DNA from: Planctomycetota bacterium
GTDB taxonomy: Bacteria > Planctomycetota > Phycisphaerae > Phycisphaerales > SM1A02
Direction: 5' to 3'
Length of the DNA: 64,000 bases
Assembly (NCBI GenBank): GCA_027622195.1
Contig: JAQBZO010000002.1
Span: forward strand, 62,001 to 126,000
The notes beneath the pieces were generated by a model that did no database searches, was not told the origin of the DNA, and saw only the letters and a list, made by a program, of their open reading frames with translations. A program made the position numbers and the translations under genes. This document shows positions 43,709 through 52,318 of this stretch, piece by piece; position 1 is the stretch's first letter, and each line of letters begins with the position of its first letter.

Positions 43709-44638
43709 TTACGGATCTGGCGAATCGCCATCGCCCGTATAGACACCGCGTTCCATCCACAGCGCTTGCCTGACGAGATCGCTCAAGAGTGCACTCGCCC
43801 CGAATCGAAAGAGATGCGGCGAGAGCCATGCAGGACCAAGCGTTTCGCGCACCATCACCAGATAGTGAATGGCTTGCTTGCTCTTGCGAATCCCACCCGC
43901 AGGTTTCATACCGATTCGAAGTCCAGTCGCTCGGAAGTGATCTCGAATCGCTTCGAGCATCACGAGTGTGACCGGCATCGTGGCGGCGGGTTGGATCTTG
44001 CCGGTGGAAGTCTTGATGAAGACATCTCCGTCCTGGAGTTCACCCATTCCAGACACACTCGTGGCCGCATCGATGGCGAGGTCGCTCGCGCGGCGAACCG
44101 CGTCGAGTGATCCGAGTTCTCCAGTTTCAAGAATGATCTTGAGGTGCGCTGATCCACACGCCTTTCGGATCTCGCGAATCTCGTGCGCGACGAGCGCGTA
44201 GTCGCCGCTCAGGAATGCTCCACGAGAAATGACCATGTCAATTTCGTCGGCACCCGCGTCGACTGCGTCGGCGGTATCTCGCAGTCGTATCTCAAGGGGG
44301 AACTGTCCACTCGGGAATGCTGTCGCCACACTTGCTACCTTGACTGTGGATCCAGCGAGCGCGTCCTTGGCGACCGCAACAAGTCTTGGGTAGACGCACA
44401 CGGCGGCGCACGAAGGAAGCGGCACCGCGAATGCGTCAGTACAAGGAACTTTCGCCTTCTCACACAGCGACCGCACTTTGTCGGCGGTGTCGGATCCCTC
44501 AAGGGTGGTCAGGTCGACCATGCCAATCGCCATGCGAATGGCCCGCGCTTTTGAGGCGTTCTTGATACTGCGCGTTGTGAACGACGCGGCGCGTCGGATC
44601 ACCGAGACTTCATCGACCGTGGTGGTCGGTGTGGTCAC
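43709..44638 (-). CDS. deoC: Deoxyribose-phosphate aldolase DeoC
   Basis: DeoC splits 2-deoxyribose 5-phosphate into glyceraldehyde 3-phosphate and acetaldehyde. The 309-residue protein has MVDLTTLEGSDTADKV, the Schiff-base Lys in FIKTSTGK, the proton-relay Lys in GMKPAGGI and KIILETGEL. It has about 30 extra N-terminal residues over the Escherichia coli enzyme. The aldehyde dehydrogenase pair lies at 37049-39384, separated by a sigma/VIT unit on the other strand. It ends an operon with three tiny envelope proteins, a metallo-hydrolase and a DUF1080 lipoprotein. ATG 44638 overlaps the upstream stop (ATGA). Confidence 0.96.
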   Translation of the reverse strand: MTTPTTTVDEVSVIRRAASFTTRSIKNASKARAIRMAIGMVDLTTLEGSDTADKVRSLCEKAKVPCTDAFAVPLPSCAAVCVYPRLVAVAKDALAGSTVKVASVATAFPSGQFPLEIRLRDTADAVDAGADEIDMVISRGAFLSGDYALVAHEIREIRKACGSAHLKIILETGELGSLDAVRRASDLAIDAATSVSGMGELQDGDVFIKTSTGKIQPAATMPVTLVMLEAIRDHFRATGLRIGMKPAGGIRKSKQAIHYLVMVRETLGPAWLSPHLFRFGASALLSDLVRQALWMERGVYTGDGDSPDP

Positions 44639-44964
44639 GATCCACGAGCTTGGCGGAAAAGTTGCTGAAGCGAAACCGCCTGGCGGAAGTCGAGACGCTT
44701 GTATGAAATGTTCTCCACGTAGTAAATGAAGAGCATCTCCGATCGAGAGTCAATGATGTACAAGGTTTCGTAGGGATTCTCAATACCCCCCTGCCCGTTC
44801 GTCAGTGTCACCATCGACATCTCTGTTGCGCCGATGATCGCATCAGCAGAGGCGCTGTTGATCGTGGGCTGCGCCAAGAGTGAACCGAGCGCTGCAGCGA
44901 GGCCACATGCGGAAAGGGTCAACACCAAATTGGCGCGTTGGCTGCGAGTTTCAGAGGATGGCAT
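44635..44964 (-). CDS. Small exported protein, unknown
   Basis: A 109-residue protein with an N-terminal helix or signal (about 12-35, LVLTLSACGLAAALGSLLAQ) and a beta-rich body: MSMVTLTNGQGGIENPYETLYIIDSRSEMLFIYYVENISYKRLDF. The shape LYI-D...-L-V parallels the product of the neighbouring gene (ILYITDEMNLEVIAV), so they may be distant relatives, possibly partners. No known family. It overlaps the upstream stop by one base (TAATG) and the deoC start by four. Confidence 0.62.
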   Translation of the reverse strand: MPSSETRSQRANLVLTLSACGLAAALGSLLAQPTINSASADAIIGATEMSMVTLTNGQGGIENPYETLYIIDSRSEMLFIYYVENISYKRLDFRQAVSLQQLFRQARGS

Positions 44965-45257
44965 TAGCGACCTCCCGTTCGATTTGATGCAGCAGCATCG
45001 GCGGCGATGTTGCGATATCCAAGACCGTTGAGCGCGCGTTGATTGTCATCCCATTGCACGGCAATGACTTCAAGGTTCATCTCGTCGGTGATATAGAGAA
45101 TTCCCTTGCTGTTGCCTTGGGCCGTGCCACCGAGCATGATGTACTGTCCTCGGTTGCGTTGTTGGGCGACCGCATTGGGGGTGAATGCTGCGAAGGCGAT
45201 CGCCGCGAGCAACACCGTGTTGAGAATGATGAGCAGTCTGGTAGTTCGAGAGTTCAT
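44964..45257 (-). CDS. Small exported protein, unknown
   Basis: A 97-residue protein with a signal-like N-terminus (about 6-31, TRLLIILNTVLLAAIAFAAFTPNAVAQ). The body QYIMLGGTAQGNSKGILYITDEMNLEVIAVQWDDNQRALNGLGYRNIAADA has the same strand pattern as the next product. No known family. It starts four bases after the end of the tiny membrane gene and overlaps the next gene by one base; the set is likely co-expressed with deoC. Confidence 0.63.
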   Translation of the reverse strand: MNSRTTRLLIILNTVLLAAIAFAAFTPNAVAQQRNRGQYIMLGGTAQGNSKGILYITDEMNLEVIAVQWDDNQRALNGLGYRNIAADAAASNRTGGR

Positions 45258-45261
45258 GACA

Positions 45262-45465
45262 TTATTCCTGATGGCCGCGCTTGCTTGGCATGAGACTCAC
45301 GCCAATCACAATGACTGCAAGAACGGCGATGATGGCGAATCCTGGAATCGGATTCGTACCTTCTGAGACAGGTGGTTCTGGGACAGGCCCGTCCGCGTTC
45401 GCTGACGAAGCGAGAGCGAGTGCGAGCAAGAAAACCGTTCTGCAACAACAACTGAAAGAGCGCAT
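45262..45465 (-). CDS. Tiny exported or membrane protein
   Basis: A 67-residue protein with a signal-like helix (about 9-24, VFLLALALASSANA) preceded by CCC, a Pro/Glu linker (DGPVPEPPVSEGTNP) and a second helix (about 42-59, GFAIIAVLAVIVIGVSLMP) with a basic tail. It starts four bases after the metallo-hydrolase stop. ATG 45465 is chosen because longer frames run into that gene. Function unknown; it may anchor the two small proteins that follow. Confidence 0.6.
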   Translation of the reverse strand: MRSFSCCCRTVFLLALALASSANADGPVPEPPVSEGTNPIPGFAIIAVLAVIVIGVSLMPSKRGHQE

Positions 45466-45469
45466 GGTG

Positions 45470-46321
45470 TCAGGATAGCGCAGCCGATGGTGAAAGTTGG
45501 AACCATCCCCGTTCATCGTGCTGGACTTCATACACAGCCCCCGATGGATCATGCGAGAGGACGATCCTCCACTTCTCTTCGGCAGCGCGGTTGAGAAACC
45601 GCTCCTTTTGAAGCATGTTTTCGTGTGGAAGCATGTCGTATCCCAGGCTGGCCGAGCGATGGATGTGCGGTGGGGTTGGAATGATGTCTCCACCGAAAAC
45701 AACCATCCCGCGCTCGTCCGAAAACCGAATGGACTGCATCCCCCAAGTGTGTCCGGGAAGCGGCTCGACCACCACGCCGTCGAGCACCTCTCGAGTGCCC
45801 GCGACGAGATCCATCTGTCGAGCGATCGGATCAAGGTGGCTCTTGAAATAGGTGCGCGTCATCGTGCTTCGTCCCGCGATCGCATCATCCCATTCGCGGC
45901 GCTGCACGACGATTCGCGCGCGCGGGAAAGTGCTGCTGATGGTGGTCGGATCATTCATGTCGCGCTGGATCGTGAGCCCCGCTGCATGATCGAAATGCAA
46001 GTGCGAGAGAATGATGGTTGAGACAGATTCTGGTTCGACACCCTGTTCGCGAAGCGCGTCGATCACGGTGCGATGTTCGAGTTCGTAGATCGATCGTTCC
46101 TTCGCGGTCCACTTGGCGCCATATCCAGCTTCGATAAGCGCCACCTCCTCCCCCCTTCTTAAGAGGATGCAGTTGGTTTGGAGTTCAATGCGATTGAGTG
46201 CGTCTGCTTCCACCCACTTCGACCAGATCGTCCGCGGGATGAGTCCAAACATGCTTCCACCATCGAGGCGAAAGGCGCCAGCGCGGAGAAGTGTCCACTT
46301 CCATGGAATCGCACTACTCAT
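45470..46321 (-). CDS. Metallo-beta-lactamase fold hydrolase (N-acyl homoserine lactonase-like)
   Basis: A 283-residue protein with the zinc motif SHLHFDHAAGL (HxHxDH), a third His in PLPGHTWGMQSI and the bridging Asp in VVFGGDIIPTP. The layout FRLDGGSMFGLIPRTIWSKW, then IELQTNCILLRRG, matches the lactonase/AttM-like group; substrate not determinable. ATG 46321 overlaps the end of the DUF1080 gene by eight bases; upstream starts would run inside it. It belongs to the deoC operon. Confidence 0.88.
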   Translation of the reverse strand: MSSAIPWKWTLLRAGAFRLDGGSMFGLIPRTIWSKWVEADALNRIELQTNCILLRRGEEVALIEAGYGAKWTAKERSIYELEHRTVIDALREQGVEPESVSTIILSHLHFDHAAGLTIQRDMNDPTTISSTFPRARIVVQRREWDDAIAGRSTMTRTYFKSHLDPIARQMDLVAGTREVLDGVVVEPLPGHTWGMQSIRFSDERGMVVFGGDIIPTPPHIHRSASLGYDMLPHENMLQKERFLNRAAEEKWRIVLSHDPSGAVYEVQHDERGWFQLSPSAALS

Positions 46322-46928
46322 GTGTGGATCGAATGGTGACGCCGCGCCACTCAATGAAGGAGTCGCCCGCATGCGTTTGCAGCGCGACGATTCCGCGAAG
46401 AGCGGTGCCGTCATGCATGTCTGTGACCTTGTCGCCGTTGATCCAAGTCTGAATATGGTCTCCACGACAGAGGATCCGATACGTGTTCCACTCCCCCACT
46501 TTGAAGGTGAGTTTGGCAACTTGTTCGCTGGTCAGTGGAGCAATCCAGCCGCGAAGGCCCTCCTCGTAGATCCCACCTGACCAACCACGCTCAGTGGGGT
46601 CGACCTCCATCTGATAGCCGACGACCCGATTTGCCTCTCGATCGACTCGGCTTCGAAACTGCACACCAGAGTTGCCGCGCGTGATCTTCACCTCAAGGTT
46701 GAGTTCGAAATCGGCGAATGGGAGAGGACTCACGAGGAAACCATTCCGCTGTGCAACACCTTGAGCGGTCAGTGTTTCACCATCCCACGAGTAGGTCGCC
46801 TCTCCGCCGACATGAGTCCACTGGTGGAATGAGTTGGATGAAAGAGTGACGGACGAAGGAGAGGTGCAACCACTGAACACGATGGTCGCGATCATGATCC
46901 AAGTTGCGTGCATGCAGCGTCGAGTCAT
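46314..46928 (-). CDS. DUF1080 (3-keto-disaccharide hydrolase family) lipoprotein
   Basis: A 204-residue lipoprotein with lipobox IVFSGC (Cys about 21) and the concanavalin-like DUF1080 fold: FADFELNLEVKITRGNSGVQFRSRVD, then GYQMEVDP, GGIYEE, WNTYRILCRGDHIQTWING and IALQTHAGDSFIEWRGVTIR. The family is abundant in planctomycetes and includes 3-keto-disaccharide hydrolases. It is probably anchored outside the inner membrane after processing by Lgt. It is the first gene of the deoC operon and lies back-to-back with the beta-CASP gene (38 bases apart). Confidence 0.9.
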   Translation of the reverse strand: MTRRCMHATWIMIATIVFSGCTSPSSVTLSSNSFHQWTHVGGEATYSWDGETLTAQGVAQRNGFLVSPLPFADFELNLEVKITRGNSGVQFRSRVDREANRVVGYQMEVDPTERGWSGGIYEEGLRGWIAPLTSEQVAKLTFKVGEWNTYRILCRGDHIQTWINGDKVTDMHDGTALRGIVALQTHAGDSFIEWRGVTIRSTHE

Positions 46929-46966
46929 CTCTGAAGACTAGTGCATGGACGAAGTACAATCGACGG

Positions 46967-48436
46967 ATGTTGCCATTGCGAATCACTCTTCATGGGGCCG
47001 CGGGCGAAGTGACCGGTTCACTCATTGAGGTCACCACCCCCACTGCGCGCGTTGTCATTGACTTTGGGCTCTTTCAAGGATCGTTCGAGCAAGAGGATCG
47101 CAACTGCGTTCTGCCAAGTGTCGACTTCGCGCGAGTCGATGCGGTCCTCGTCACCCATGCGCACATTGATCATTGTGGACGACTCGGACTCCTTCCCACA
47201 CTTGGATTTCACGGTCCCATTTTTGCGAGCGAGCCCACCGCAGAATTACTGCCCTTTGTGATGCGAGGGAGCGCATCGCTCCAGCAACTGCGCGTCGATG
47301 AATACCGAAAGGGATCAGCATCGCGCACGCGTGTCCTTGAACCCGCCGCCCTTCGGTGGGAGTCACCGAAGCGCACCTCTGAACCGAAAGTCCTCTTCCT
47401 TCACCGCGATGTCGAGTTGGTGCGCAAGGCACTGATCGCCATCGAATGGAATCGATGGCGAGAGATTGCTCCTGGCGTGAGTGCGCGATTCCATCATGCA
47501 TCCCACATGCTCGGAGCAGCAAGTATTGAACTCGAGTGCACGATCGCAGGTCGAGCGAAGCAGCGCATTCTGTTCTCGGGAGATGTGGGAAGTGAAGGCA
47601 ATCCTCTTCTTGCGCCGCATGGTGTTCCCGATGGACCCATTGATTTCGTAGTGATGGAAACCACCAATGGAGCGCGAGCGCACGAGTACACAGAAAAAAA
47701 TGTGCATGGAGACGATGGCGTTGGGGCGCTTCGAGCCATTGTTGAAAACGCTCGAAAACACGGTGAAAAACTCCTGTTTCCATCATTCGCCATTGGTCGA
47801 AGCCAATTGCTCGTTCGTTGCTTTGCGGAACTCCATCGAAGTGGAGATCTCGGCAACATGCCGGTGTATGTTGATTCCGCGATGGCAGCGCGCGCGTGCG
47901 GTATGTCAGGACGCTGGCCAGAGTTGCTCGCCCCAGCGGCGCAGCGGATGAGACTTCACGGAGACGATCCACTCGACTTTGATTCACTCCACTTGCTGAT
48001 GTCGAGAGCAGACGGCGCATCGGCGGATGCCGCTCGTGGACCGTGTGCGATCATTGCAGGCAGTGGCTTCTGTGATGCTGGACCTATCATGCGTCATCTG
48101 CGCCGTGGACTTGGGCACAAGGACACGGTCATTGTCTTCGCTGGACATGTGATGCACGATTCATTGGCGCACGCGTTGGTTCACGGAGCAACCCAAGTGG
48201 AAATCAACGAAGAGGTCATTGATGTGCAAGCGCGCATGAAAAGGATTCACGGATTCTCAGGACACGCCTCCCCTGCCGAATTGATTCGTTGGTTGAAGCG
48301 TGTGCCAGGAACACCAAGAGGCGTTCTCCTCAATCACGGAAGTGTTGCGGCGCGCGCTGGCATGGCCGAGATGATTCGGACGCAGTGTGGATTGCAGTGC
48401 GTGTGCCCGGCGGTTGCCGAGCCTGTCGAAGTCTGA
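46967..48436 (+). CDS. Metallo-beta-lactamase/beta-CASP nuclease-like protein
   Basis: A 489-residue protein of the CPSF/RNase J-like group. The MBL half has THAHIDHCGRLGLLP (HxHxDH), HHASHMLGAAS, FSGDVGSEGNPLL and the insert between. The beta-CASP half has VYVDSAMA, AGSGFCDAGPIMRHL and the closing HGFSGHAS. Such proteins cut or trim RNA. The start is ATG 46967; the frame upstream to 46904 has no family character. It is followed by a STAS gene on the other strand. Confidence 0.93.
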   Translation: MLPLRITLHGAAGEVTGSLIEVTTPTARVVIDFGLFQGSFEQEDRNCVLPSVDFARVDAVLVTHAHIDHCGRLGLLPTLGFHGPIFASEPTAELLPFVMRGSASLQQLRVDEYRKGSASRTRVLEPAALRWESPKRTSEPKVLFLHRDVELVRKALIAIEWNRWREIAPGVSARFHHASHMLGAASIELECTIAGRAKQRILFSGDVGSEGNPLLAPHGVPDGPIDFVVMETTNGARAHEYTEKNVHGDDGVGALRAIVENARKHGEKLLFPSFAIGRSQLLVRCFAELHRSGDLGNMPVYVDSAMAARACGMSGRWPELLAPAAQRMRLHGDDPLDFDSLHLLMSRADGASADAARGPCAIIAGSGFCDAGPIMRHLRRGLGHKDTVIVFAGHVMHDSLAHALVHGATQVEINEEVIDVQARMKRIHGFSGHASPAELIRWLKRVPGTPRGVLLNHGSVAARAGMAEMIRTQCGLQCVCPAVAEPVEV

Positions 48437-48461
48437 GTCCAGTTCACATCGAATGAGTGGT

Positions 48462-48794
48462 TCACGGTCGAATCGCGAGCAGGCGATCGATGCCCATTCG
48501 CTTGAGCATCATTGAAAAGTCGGGGGCGAGCGGAAGCGTCTCGAGTGCAAGATCGTGGACGCGGCAGAGTCGCACGACGCGCAAGAGTGCTTCGTATCCA
48601 ACACTCACCATCGCACACACCACAGAAAGATCGAGTGTCACCGATTTGATGGATGGCGACCGAGAGGCAATCGCCTCCTCGAAGAGGGCACAGAGTTGCG
48701 ACGCGGTAGGTCCATCGACGAATGGTGGGACGACGCGCAGGATGAGTGTGCCCTGCTGTTCTTCAGCAAAGAGAATGGCGGGATTGAGTGACAT
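48462..48794 (-). CDS. STAS domain protein
   Basis: A 110-residue single STAS domain: QGTLILRVVPPFVDGPTASQLCALFEEAI, then SVTLDLSVVCAMVSVGYEALLRVVRLCRVHDLALETLPLAPDFSMMLKRMGIDRL. STAS proteins include anti-sigma factor antagonists; the phosphorylated Ser usually in DxSxxxxIDSSG is here DLSVVCAMVSVGYEAL, so Ser is conserved at that position only loosely. No partner kinase is near. It is convergent with the beta-CASP gene and divergent from parS-parB. Confidence 0.72.
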   Translation of the reverse strand: MSLNPAILFAEEQQGTLILRVVPPFVDGPTASQLCALFEEAIASRSPSIKSVTLDLSVVCAMVSVGYEALLRVVRLCRVHDLALETLPLAPDFSMMLKRMGIDRLLAIRP

Positions 48795-49007
48795 CGTGTG
48801 AGGAAGCAGGCATTGTGGCGTAGTTGTGGTGTGGTTGGAATGGTTCCCTTTAATGTAGTCCGATAACTGGTATCAAGATGCCATCTGACTCGCGGTCGGG
48901 TTGGATCGGCGGGTGTCCAAAGTTCGCTTCGATCTGGCTCCCGAACCTTTTGGATTCAAAACCTCACATCGGTCCGATTGCGGTTACATTGAGCGAGGTG
49001 GTGTGAA

Positions 49008-49023
49008 TGTTCCACGTGGAACA
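49008..49023. promoter_or_regulatory. parS centromere-like site
   Basis: TGTTCCACGTGGAACA (49008-49023) is a perfect palindrome and matches the bacterial parS consensus (TGTTTCACGTGAAACA with the usual C/G variants). The palindrome extends to 49006-49025. It lies 36 bases before the parB start, inside its leader, which fits ParB loading and autoregulation. Confidence 0.9.
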
Positions 49024-49058
49024 TTGTTTCAACCGAGTCGACAAAGGAGTGTCAGTCC

Positions 49059-50333
49059 ATGCGCAAGGATGCGAAGAATCCCGTTAATTCAGCTGTTGAG
49101 AACAAAGTGACCACGAGGACGAGCGTGGAAAATGATCCGCGGTCAGCGTCGACTCCTCAGCCAACAGCGTCGCAAGGCACGCCATTGAGTCGCCTCGGTC
49201 GTGGGCTTGGGCGACTCATCCCAGTGGCCATTCCGAGGTTTGCTGGAGAGGCACAGTCTGCCCCCGCTCCCAATAGTGTGGTGTCTCGAACGCCCGCAGT
49301 GGTGACTCCAGTAGCCGCTGCACCAACTGCCGAGCCGGCCGCAGCGCCAGCCGTCCTCGCCACCCCACTTTCAGTCGGGTTGTCTGGGACACCTCAATCG
49401 ACTGTTGTGGCGACGAAACCTGCTCGAACGGTGGAGGTCAAAATCACAGGTTCGGCGGTCTCCTCATCGTCAACGCGTTCCACCCAACGGGGCACTGCTG
49501 CCACCGGAGACCAACCCGAGCCTTCGGCCCAAGCGGTGCAGAACATCGCGATTCAGTCGATTCGCGCGAATCCGCTCCAGCCAAGAACGATCTTTACCGA
49601 GCCGGCACTTGCAGAACTCGCGGCATCGATCTCCCAGGCGGGTCTCATCCAGCCAATCATTGTTCGACAGCAGGGGACTGGATTCGAACTCGTCGCGGGC
49701 GAACGCCGATGGCGTGCGGCGCAAAAGTTGGGATGGACGGTGATCCCAGCCATTGTGCGCGAAGTCTCACAGGAAGAATCAGGTTATTGGTCACTTATCG
49801 AGAATGTACAACGCGAAGAACTCAACCCGATGGACCGCGCGGAAGGCATGGCTCGACTGCGGGATCGGTTCGGATTGACACAAGCGATTCTGGCGGAACG
49901 ACTTGGAAGTGATAGAGCCTCGGTTGCCAATCTCTTGCGCCTCCTCGACCTCGATCCCGCGACCGCCAACATGGTGCGCGTGGGATCGTTGACCTTTGGC
50001 CACGCCAAGGTGTTGGCGGGGGTGTCGGACACACCCACTCGAAAGCGACTCGCCGATCGCTGTGTGGTGGATGGTTGGTCGGTGCGCGGGCTCGAGAACG
50101 AAGTTCGATCTGGCACGCACACGGCGACACCGAAGGTCCAGCGACTTCCGATCACGAAGAGTGTTTCAGCACACATCGCGACCCTTGAGCGCGAGTTGGG
50201 AGACCACCTCGGCACGCGCGTTGCCATTCGACTGGGGCGAAAGTCAGGCACTGGAAAACTCACGCTCGAGTTCTTCAGTCTCGATCAGTTCGATGGACTG
50301 ATGGAGAAGATGGGCTACCAATCGAAGTCGTGA
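49059..50333 (+). CDS. parB: Chromosome partitioning protein ParB
   Basis: A 424-residue ParB/Spo0J-type protein. Residues about 1-155 are a long Ala/Pro/Thr/Ser-rich tail that contains the usual LSRLGRGLGRLIP motif near residue 45. The core follows: IRANPLQPRTIF, ASISQAGLIQPIIVRQ, the CTPase motif GERRWRAAQKLGW, the ENVQREELNPMDRAEGM box and a helix-turn-helix region (TQAILAERLGSDRASVANLLRLL). Mid-size ParB proteins have about 290 residues, so the N-terminus is unusually long. SD AAGGAG at 49044-49049. A parS site is 36 bases upstream; no parA is visible nearby. Confidence 0.95.
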   Translation: MRKDAKNPVNSAVENKVTTRTSVENDPRSASTPQPTASQGTPLSRLGRGLGRLIPVAIPRFAGEAQSAPAPNSVVSRTPAVVTPVAAAPTAEPAAAPAVLATPLSVGLSGTPQSTVVATKPARTVEVKITGSAVSSSSTRSTQRGTAATGDQPEPSAQAVQNIAIQSIRANPLQPRTIFTEPALAELAASISQAGLIQPIIVRQQGTGFELVAGERRWRAAQKLGWTVIPAIVREVSQEESGYWSLIENVQREELNPMDRAEGMARLRDRFGLTQAILAERLGSDRASVANLLRLLDLDPATANMVRVGSLTFGHAKVLAGVSDTPTRKRLADRCVVDGWSVRGLENEVRSGTHTATPKVQRLPITKSVSAHIATLERELGDHLGTRVAIRLGRKSGTGKLTLEFFSLDQFDGLMEKMGYQSKS

Positions 50334-50343
50334 TACAACCCGC

Positions 50344-51186
50344 ATGATGGAATCATCGCCTCTCCTTGTTGGCGTCATCGTGCCGGCATTGATCGGATTC
50401 GTGGTTGTCCTTTTTCCACGAGCTGCTTGGCATTGGCATCGACGCGATCTCCCTGTGGTCGATGGATGGGGGACTGGTGCCGGCATCGCCACGGCGTTCA
50501 TCATTTCGTTCGCATTCATCGCGAGTGGTGCCGAATTCGGTTCAGCATCTTGGCACACTGTGGTCAGTGCCATGGCGATCATTGGACTTGCATCCATCAT
50601 TGTCTGGTCCGACACGAGGCTGATTGGTCAACCACTTCTGGCAGCGCTGATGGCGGTGGTGTGTCTTTTTGTGGTGCGCGGTCACACCGCGGACTCGATT
50701 GCCACACGATGCGCCATTGCGTGTGTCGGCGGGATCGCAACGCTGGCGATCTCGATGCGATCTCGAACTGCAAGTGGATCGATCTCTACCGCGTTGTCAT
50801 GTGCGCTCTCGGCATTCACACTCATGCTCGTCGCGAGCGCATCATCACCATCACCACTCGCCGCAATGATCGGATCGGTTGGTGTACTCCTTGTACTCAT
50901 CGCGATCGCCTCAGCAATCAATCGTCGATTTATCCTCGGAACAACGGGTTCCGCGGCGTTTATGGTCGCTTCGATTGGGATCGCCACAGTCGGATCATCC
51001 GCAATGGAGATTCCAATGTGGTGGTGGTGGAGTGCGGCACTCGCACCGGTTGCTGTGATTCTTCCGTCACTCTTCGCGACCGCGCCAGAACGAGAGCGAC
51101 GCAACAACATGATCGGATTCATGCTCGCCGCATTGGTTCTCGCACCAACGGCGTGGCAAGCGATCGCGTCCATTCAGTCACGATGA
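50344..51186 (+). CDS. Polytopic membrane protein, unknown function
   Basis: A 280-residue protein with about eight hydrophobic helices (for example LLVGVIVPALIGFVVVLF, AIIGLASIIVW, LLAALMAVVCLFVV, VGVLLVLIAIASAI and FMLAALVLAPTAW). Its N-terminus begins right after parB (10 bases) and it is presumably transcribed with it. No family recognised; no charged catalytic motif in the helices. ATG 50344 is used; ATG 50347 is an equal alternative. Confidence 0.68.
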   Translation: MMESSPLLVGVIVPALIGFVVVLFPRAAWHWHRRDLPVVDGWGTGAGIATAFIISFAFIASGAEFGSASWHTVVSAMAIIGLASIIVWSDTRLIGQPLLAALMAVVCLFVVRGHTADSIATRCAIACVGGIATLAISMRSRTASGSISTALSCALSAFTLMLVASASSPSPLAAMIGSVGVLLVLIAIASAINRRFILGTTGSAAFMVASIGIATVGSSAMEIPMWWWWSAALAPVAVILPSLFATAPERERRNNMIGFMLAALVLAPTAWQAIASIQSR

Positions 51187-51213
51187 ACATGATGAACACG
51201 ATGCGTGAGTCGA

Positions 51214-52257
51214 CTACGGATTCAATGCACCAGGGGGAGGCACGAATCGGTAATCGCCGCGATTCTCTTTCGCGATCTGCTGGAGGATCGCTTCGCCGCC
51301 CCGTTCGTGCATCGCAATGGTGTTGACAGAGACTTCCCTGTCCACGTTGAGCGTTTCGAACAAGGCGACCACGGACGGAGGGTCATCGAAGATTCCATCG
51401 GTCATGAGAAAAATGGAGTCACACTTCAACTGAGTGAGTACATATTGAATGGCGGCATTTGGAGTCGTCGCTCCGCCGTGGAATTGTTGATCCACCCAAA
51501 GCAGCGCGGCATCCTTCTCGGCTTGTGTCGCAGTCACCATTTTTGCAGGCGGCATCACATAGTGACCGTGATCAAAGAAGACAATCTGGAAAGAGTTCTC
51601 TTTGGTCAATCCCGAAAGGGTCTTGCGAAGTTCCATCGTGAGATGAAAGAATCGTTCGTCCATCGCCATGCTGCCTGAGCAATCCAAGATGAAGGCGAAG
51701 TCTTTTCCTTCCGACTTCAGTCCCATGAACTCCACAGGAGTGCCGCCGCCACCTCCGCCAGATCGTCCGCTCGCACCTTGTCCGGGCGTTGCATTTGGAG
51801 TTGAACCAAAAGCAGCGGGGGGGGCGATGACAGGATTCGGTACCACCGCGACCGCATCGGGAAGTGAGTGTCCGATGCGAGGAGCGACGCGTCCCGCAAT
51901 CTGTTCTGGTGGAGCAGGAGGAGTTCCACCCGCCTGAACCACTGCGTTCATGACCCCGTCTGGGTTTCCAGCCAGGGTTTTGTCGTTTCCGGTGTCTCCA
52001 TCCCCGCCGACCCCTGATCCCAATGAGCCAGATCCTGGACCATTACCAACGAGTCCGGTGCCTGTCCCGTCCCCAACTCCTGCACCGCTTCCTGTTCCGC
52101 GGCCTCCACCAGTCCCACTGCCGCTCCCACCGTCGCCGCCGCCCTCCATAAAGAGGGCCCAAATCAAAATGCCAATGACAATCAGCATGGAAAAAAGCAT
52201 CCCGGAGACGCTCCATGCGCGAAATCGGTTCGTGACCGTCAGCGGTAGGGCAGACAT
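51214..52257 (-). CDS. Membrane-anchored vWA domain protein
   Basis: A 347-residue protein with one membrane helix (about 16-36, SVSGMLFSMLIVIGILIWALF), a Gly/Ser/Thr-rich disordered segment (about 40-180) and a vWA domain (about 185-345). The metal site is complete: DCSGSM, GGATTPNAA and LMTDGIFDD. It is divergent from the GTPase operon with a 61-base shared intergenic region, so it may belong to the same system as the extracellular or periplasmic partner. The sequence itself shows no direct link beyond position. Confidence 0.85.
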   Translation of the reverse strand: MSALPLTVTNRFRAWSVSGMLFSMLIVIGILIWALFMEGGGDGGSGSGTGGGRGTGSGAGVGDGTGTGLVGNGPGSGSLGSGVGGDGDTGNDKTLAGNPDGVMNAVVQAGGTPPAPPEQIAGRVAPRIGHSLPDAVAVVPNPVIAPPAAFGSTPNATPGQGASGRSGGGGGGTPVEFMGLKSEGKDFAFILDCSGSMAMDERFFHLTMELRKTLSGLTKENSFQIVFFDHGHYVMPPAKMVTATQAEKDAALLWVDQQFHGGATTPNAAIQYVLTQLKCDSIFLMTDGIFDDPPSVVALFETLNVDREVSVNTIAMHERGGEAILQQIAKENRGDYRFVPPPGALNP

Positions 52258-52318
52258 GGCAAGATGAGTACCTTATAGAGACCACAGACGAGTTCGGATT
52301 TCGGTGGTTCCGCGAAAG

